DNA of 64,000 nucleotides. It comes from Marinovum sp. (lineage in GTDB: Bacteria; Pseudomonadota; Alphaproteobacteria; Rhodobacterales; Rhodobacteraceae). Positions 62,093 to 64,000 of the stretch are shown in pieces (within the stretch, counting starts at the first letter, position 1; each line of letters begins with the position of its first letter). Under the pieces are notes generated by a model, which did not search any database, was not told the DNA's origin, and saw nothing but the letters and a program-made list of their open reading frames with translations. The stretch spans positions 1-64,000 of the forward strand of contig JAKVBH010000002.1 in the NCBI GenBank assembly GCA_022447495.1, given 5' to 3'. Both the position numbers and the translations under genes were made by a program.

Positions 62093-62926
62093 TTAATCCA
62101 CGGAACGTGTGAGCGGGATCAACGACTTTACCAGTTGGTCTGCTACCTCCTCATGGGCTTTGACGCTCAGTTGCTCCTCTGCGGCGGCGCGGTCCATTGG
62201 GTCAAATTGCATCCGCAAAATACCTTCAATGCGCGCTTCACGGCTGGCAACCACCTCGACCAATCCACCCGTGGAAGGCAATATTTCCGCGACCATGTCA
62301 CAATCCACAAACATCGGATCAACTGCGTCATCCTGGCAAGGCTCTGGCGGTTTTTGTTCGCCAAACCAGAGCAACAGAACGGGGCGGTTGATCTGAGAAA
62401 TCAGAAGGCGCATCCGCGCGGACCACGCCTGTTTGAGCTCTTCGCGCACCATTCCAAAGCGCTGCGCGTCAATGCTCTTGAGCGTGCTCAGCATATGCCG
62501 TGTGAAGTGGAATTCTGTGAAATCGACTTCGCGATACACCGCTTTAAGCAACGATGAGGCATTGACGAAGCGATCGTTTCGACGCGGGTGCACTGTATAC
62601 AGGCGGTTTGACATGTTGTGGGCACCCATAATCTGGATCACAACAATTTTTGCCGCATTTGCCGCCTCTAGAATAACGGAATCATGAGCAAACGCATCAA
62701 CGCCCGCGTTTAAGCATCCAAAATTCACAACGGGCCGGTTAAGTTTGGCCTCCACCATATGTGGGAACGGCGCCTCAATAAATTTGCCGTAGGTTTCCGT
62801 GCTACCCAGGACGGCTATGAACTCGCCCTCCAACCGGCGTCTCGGACCGCGAAACGTCAGCCGCGACGCGCCGTAGCGACACGGCAGATAATCAATGACG
62901 GATAGGCCCCGCGTGTCAAAGCTCAT
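62093..62926 (-). CDS. DUF6473 family protein
   Basis: This 277-residue protein is probably cytoplasmic and has no membrane segment. The front FDTRGLSVIDYLPCRYGASRLTFRGPRRRLEG and the following IAVLGSTETYGKFIEAPFP, VVNFGCLNAGVDAFAHDSVILEAANAAK and VVIQIMGAHNMSNRLYTVHPRRNDRF are as I remember the DUF6473 family from Rhodobacteraceae, whose pattern (Gly-x-Thr-Glu then GxxNAG) hints at a sugar-sulfate or SGNH-like fold. This is speculative. The start ATG 62926 follows AGGTGGG. Confidence 0.72.
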   Translation of the reverse strand: MSFDTRGLSVIDYLPCRYGASRLTFRGPRRRLEGEFIAVLGSTETYGKFIEAPFPHMVEAKLNRPVVNFGCLNAGVDAFAHDSVILEAANAAKIVVIQIMGAHNMSNRLYTVHPRRNDRFVNASSLLKAVYREVDFTEFHFTRHMLSTLKSIDAQRFGMVREELKQAWSARMRLLISQINRPVLLLWFGEQKPPEPCQDDAVDPMFVDCDMVAEILPSTGGLVEVVASREARIEGILRMQFDPMDRAAAEEQLSVKAHEEVADQLVKSLIPLTRSVD

Positions 62927-63094
62927 AAATCCCACCTATTCTTTTTCACCCAAGGTAGAGATTCGCTCAAAACTCTTGCCAAATGGCTAAGTCGGGCATT
63001 TGCCGCGACTTTTTGGAAAATCGACCCGTCTCCCCTTGCGCGCCTTGAGCGCAAAGGTCAGGGTTTCGCCACAGCCATCAAGGAAGTCGATACA

Positions 63095-63970
63095 ATGGAT
63101 ATCCAACGCGTGGGCGTCGTAGGCGCCGGACAAATGGGCAACGGAATTGCACATGTCTTTGCTTTGGCTGGATATGACGTGTTGCTCACCGATGTGTCTG
63201 AAGATGCGCTCAATGGTGCCCTGTCACGGATGGGAAAGAACCTGGATCGCCAAGTGACCCGGGAAAAAATCAGCGATGCTGAAAAGAACGCGGCTCTGTC
63301 GCGGGTGTCCACAACGCTCACGCTCGCGGATCTTGGCAGGACGGACCTCGTGATCGAAGCCGCCACGGAGCGGGAAACGATCAAACAGGCGATCTTCGAA
63401 GATCTCGTCCCACATTTGGGACCCGACACAATACTTACATCGAACACATCGTCTATTTCGATCACACGTTTGGCCAGCCGCACGGATCGCCCCGAAAAGT
63501 TCATGGGTTTCCACTTTATGAACCCCGTGCCGGTGATGCAGCTTGTTGAGCTTATCCGGGGCATTGCAACAGACGAACCCACGTTTGCTGCGTGCAAAAC
63601 GGTGGTGGATCGGCTGGGAAAGACATCCGCCAGCGCAGAAGACTTCCCCGCCTTCATTGTAAACCGCATCCTGATGCCGATGATCAACGAAGCTGTGTAC
63701 ACGCTTTATGAAGGGGTTGGCTCAGTCCAGTCAATCGATCAATCCATGCGCCTTGGCGCCAACCATCCCATGGGTCCGTTGGAACTGGCTGACTTCATTG
63801 GCCTCGATACTTGTTTGGCAATCATGAATGTGTTGCACGATGGATTGGCCGACACGAAATACCGACCCTGTCCATTGCTAACCAAATATGTAGAAGCAGG
63901 CTGGCTTGGACGCAAAACTCAACGTGGGTTCTACGATTATCGCGGCGAGACGCCTGTTCCCACGCGATAA
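63095..63970 (+). CDS. 3-hydroxyacyl-CoA (3-hydroxybutyryl-CoA) dehydrogenase
   Basis: This 291-residue enzyme oxidises 3-hydroxyacyl-CoA to 3-ketoacyl-CoA with NAD+, or the reverse with NADPH for polyhydroxybutyrate-type pathways. The NAD loop VGVVGAGQMGNGIAHVFALAGYDVLLTDVSE opens it. SNTSSISITRLA and GFHFMNPVPVMQLVELIRG (catalytic His and the conserved NPVP) and NRILMPMINEAVYTLYEGVG follow, and GPLELADFIGLD closes the core. The gene is complete (stop TAA 63968-63970). It follows etfBA and DUF6473, a known roseobacter neighbourhood. Confidence 0.95.
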   Translation: MDIQRVGVVGAGQMGNGIAHVFALAGYDVLLTDVSEDALNGALSRMGKNLDRQVTREKISDAEKNAALSRVSTTLTLADLGRTDLVIEAATERETIKQAIFEDLVPHLGPDTILTSNTSSISITRLASRTDRPEKFMGFHFMNPVPVMQLVELIRGIATDEPTFAACKTVVDRLGKTSASAEDFPAFIVNRILMPMINEAVYTLYEGVGSVQSIDQSMRLGANHPMGPLELADFIGLDTCLAIMNVLHDGLADTKYRPCPLLTKYVEAGWLGRKTQRGFYDYRGETPVPTR

Positions 63971-64000
63971 GAAACTAGTTGTTGCCCAGAGACATGGTCC

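Overview
The window is a stretch of chromosome from an alphaproteobacterium, most likely a marine Rhodobacteraceae member (Roseobacter group). Evidence: moderately high GC; dense gene packing with ATGA and shared-stop overlaps; family-typical genes (DM13 lipid-anchored protein, DUF6473, TIGR02186 beside a TauE/SafE permease, a DmdB-like acyl-CoA ligase); and a second RpoH-type sigma gene preceded by a near-perfect sigma-E (ChrR system) promoter. Almost everything is housekeeping or metabolism. There is no insertion sequence, prophage, CRISPR array, rRNA or convincing tRNA.

Layout. 1-0.9 kb: groEL (cut by the window edge) and groES behind a CIRCE operator. 1-6.2 kb: a frameshifted membrane protein, a Bcr/CflA-type exporter, a TraB/GumN protein and an M3 peptidase. 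6.2-11.2 kb: a gene-poor gap, an unusual globin, murJ, an ArsP-like permease with its ArsR regulator and a long palindrome, and a rhomboid lacking its catalytic residues. 11.3-17.9 kb: trpS, a GST fused to a TRASH-like metal motif, rpoH, a DM13 protein, coaBC, dut and a membrane-anchored MoeB/ThiF protein. 17.9-25.9 kb: glnD, a LppC-type lipoprotein, rsmI, a YraN protein, gshB, and comM interrupted by one in-frame stop. 26-30.3 kb: VOC protein, class IV aminotransferase, UspA, the nfuA-tsaB-rimI overlap cluster. 30.4-35.7 kb: a BMP-type nucleoside ABC transporter operon with two small extra genes. 35.8-37.5 kb: TauE/SafE permease plus TIGR02186. 37.7-43.1 kb: an acyl-CoA operon (ligase, dehydrogenase, phosphotransferase-fold protein, thioesterase) with a divergent oxidoreductase. 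43.1-47.3 kb: a MotA/TolQ-like plus MotB/OmpA-like pair with a giant coiled coil. 47.5-52 kb: P1 peptidase, rpe, HAD phosphatase, uvrC. 52.2-56.8 kb: pteridine-reductase-like SDR, Na+/Ca2+ antiporter, a 55-residue zinc-ribbon protein, S49 peptidase and an ABC-2 exporter. 57-64 kb: EamA transporter, hemE/hemC divergent pair, etfBA, DUF6473, 3-hydroxyacyl-CoA dehydrogenase.

The best candidate for an under-described system is the two-gene ion-driven motor at 43.1-47.3 kb. A four-helix TolQ/MotA-type channel lies immediately upstream of a 978-residue MotB-like partner. The partner has a stator-type aspartate, about fifteen tandem 28-residue (four-heptad) coiled-coil units and a C-terminal OmpA peptidoglycan-binding domain. 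Other points worth attention: loss of catalytic or ligand residues in the rhomboid and globin, a nonsense codon in comM, a GST-TRASH fusion, two unannotatably small genes inside operons (44 and 55 residues), and a dispersed hairpin repeat at the ends of two convergent gene pairs.
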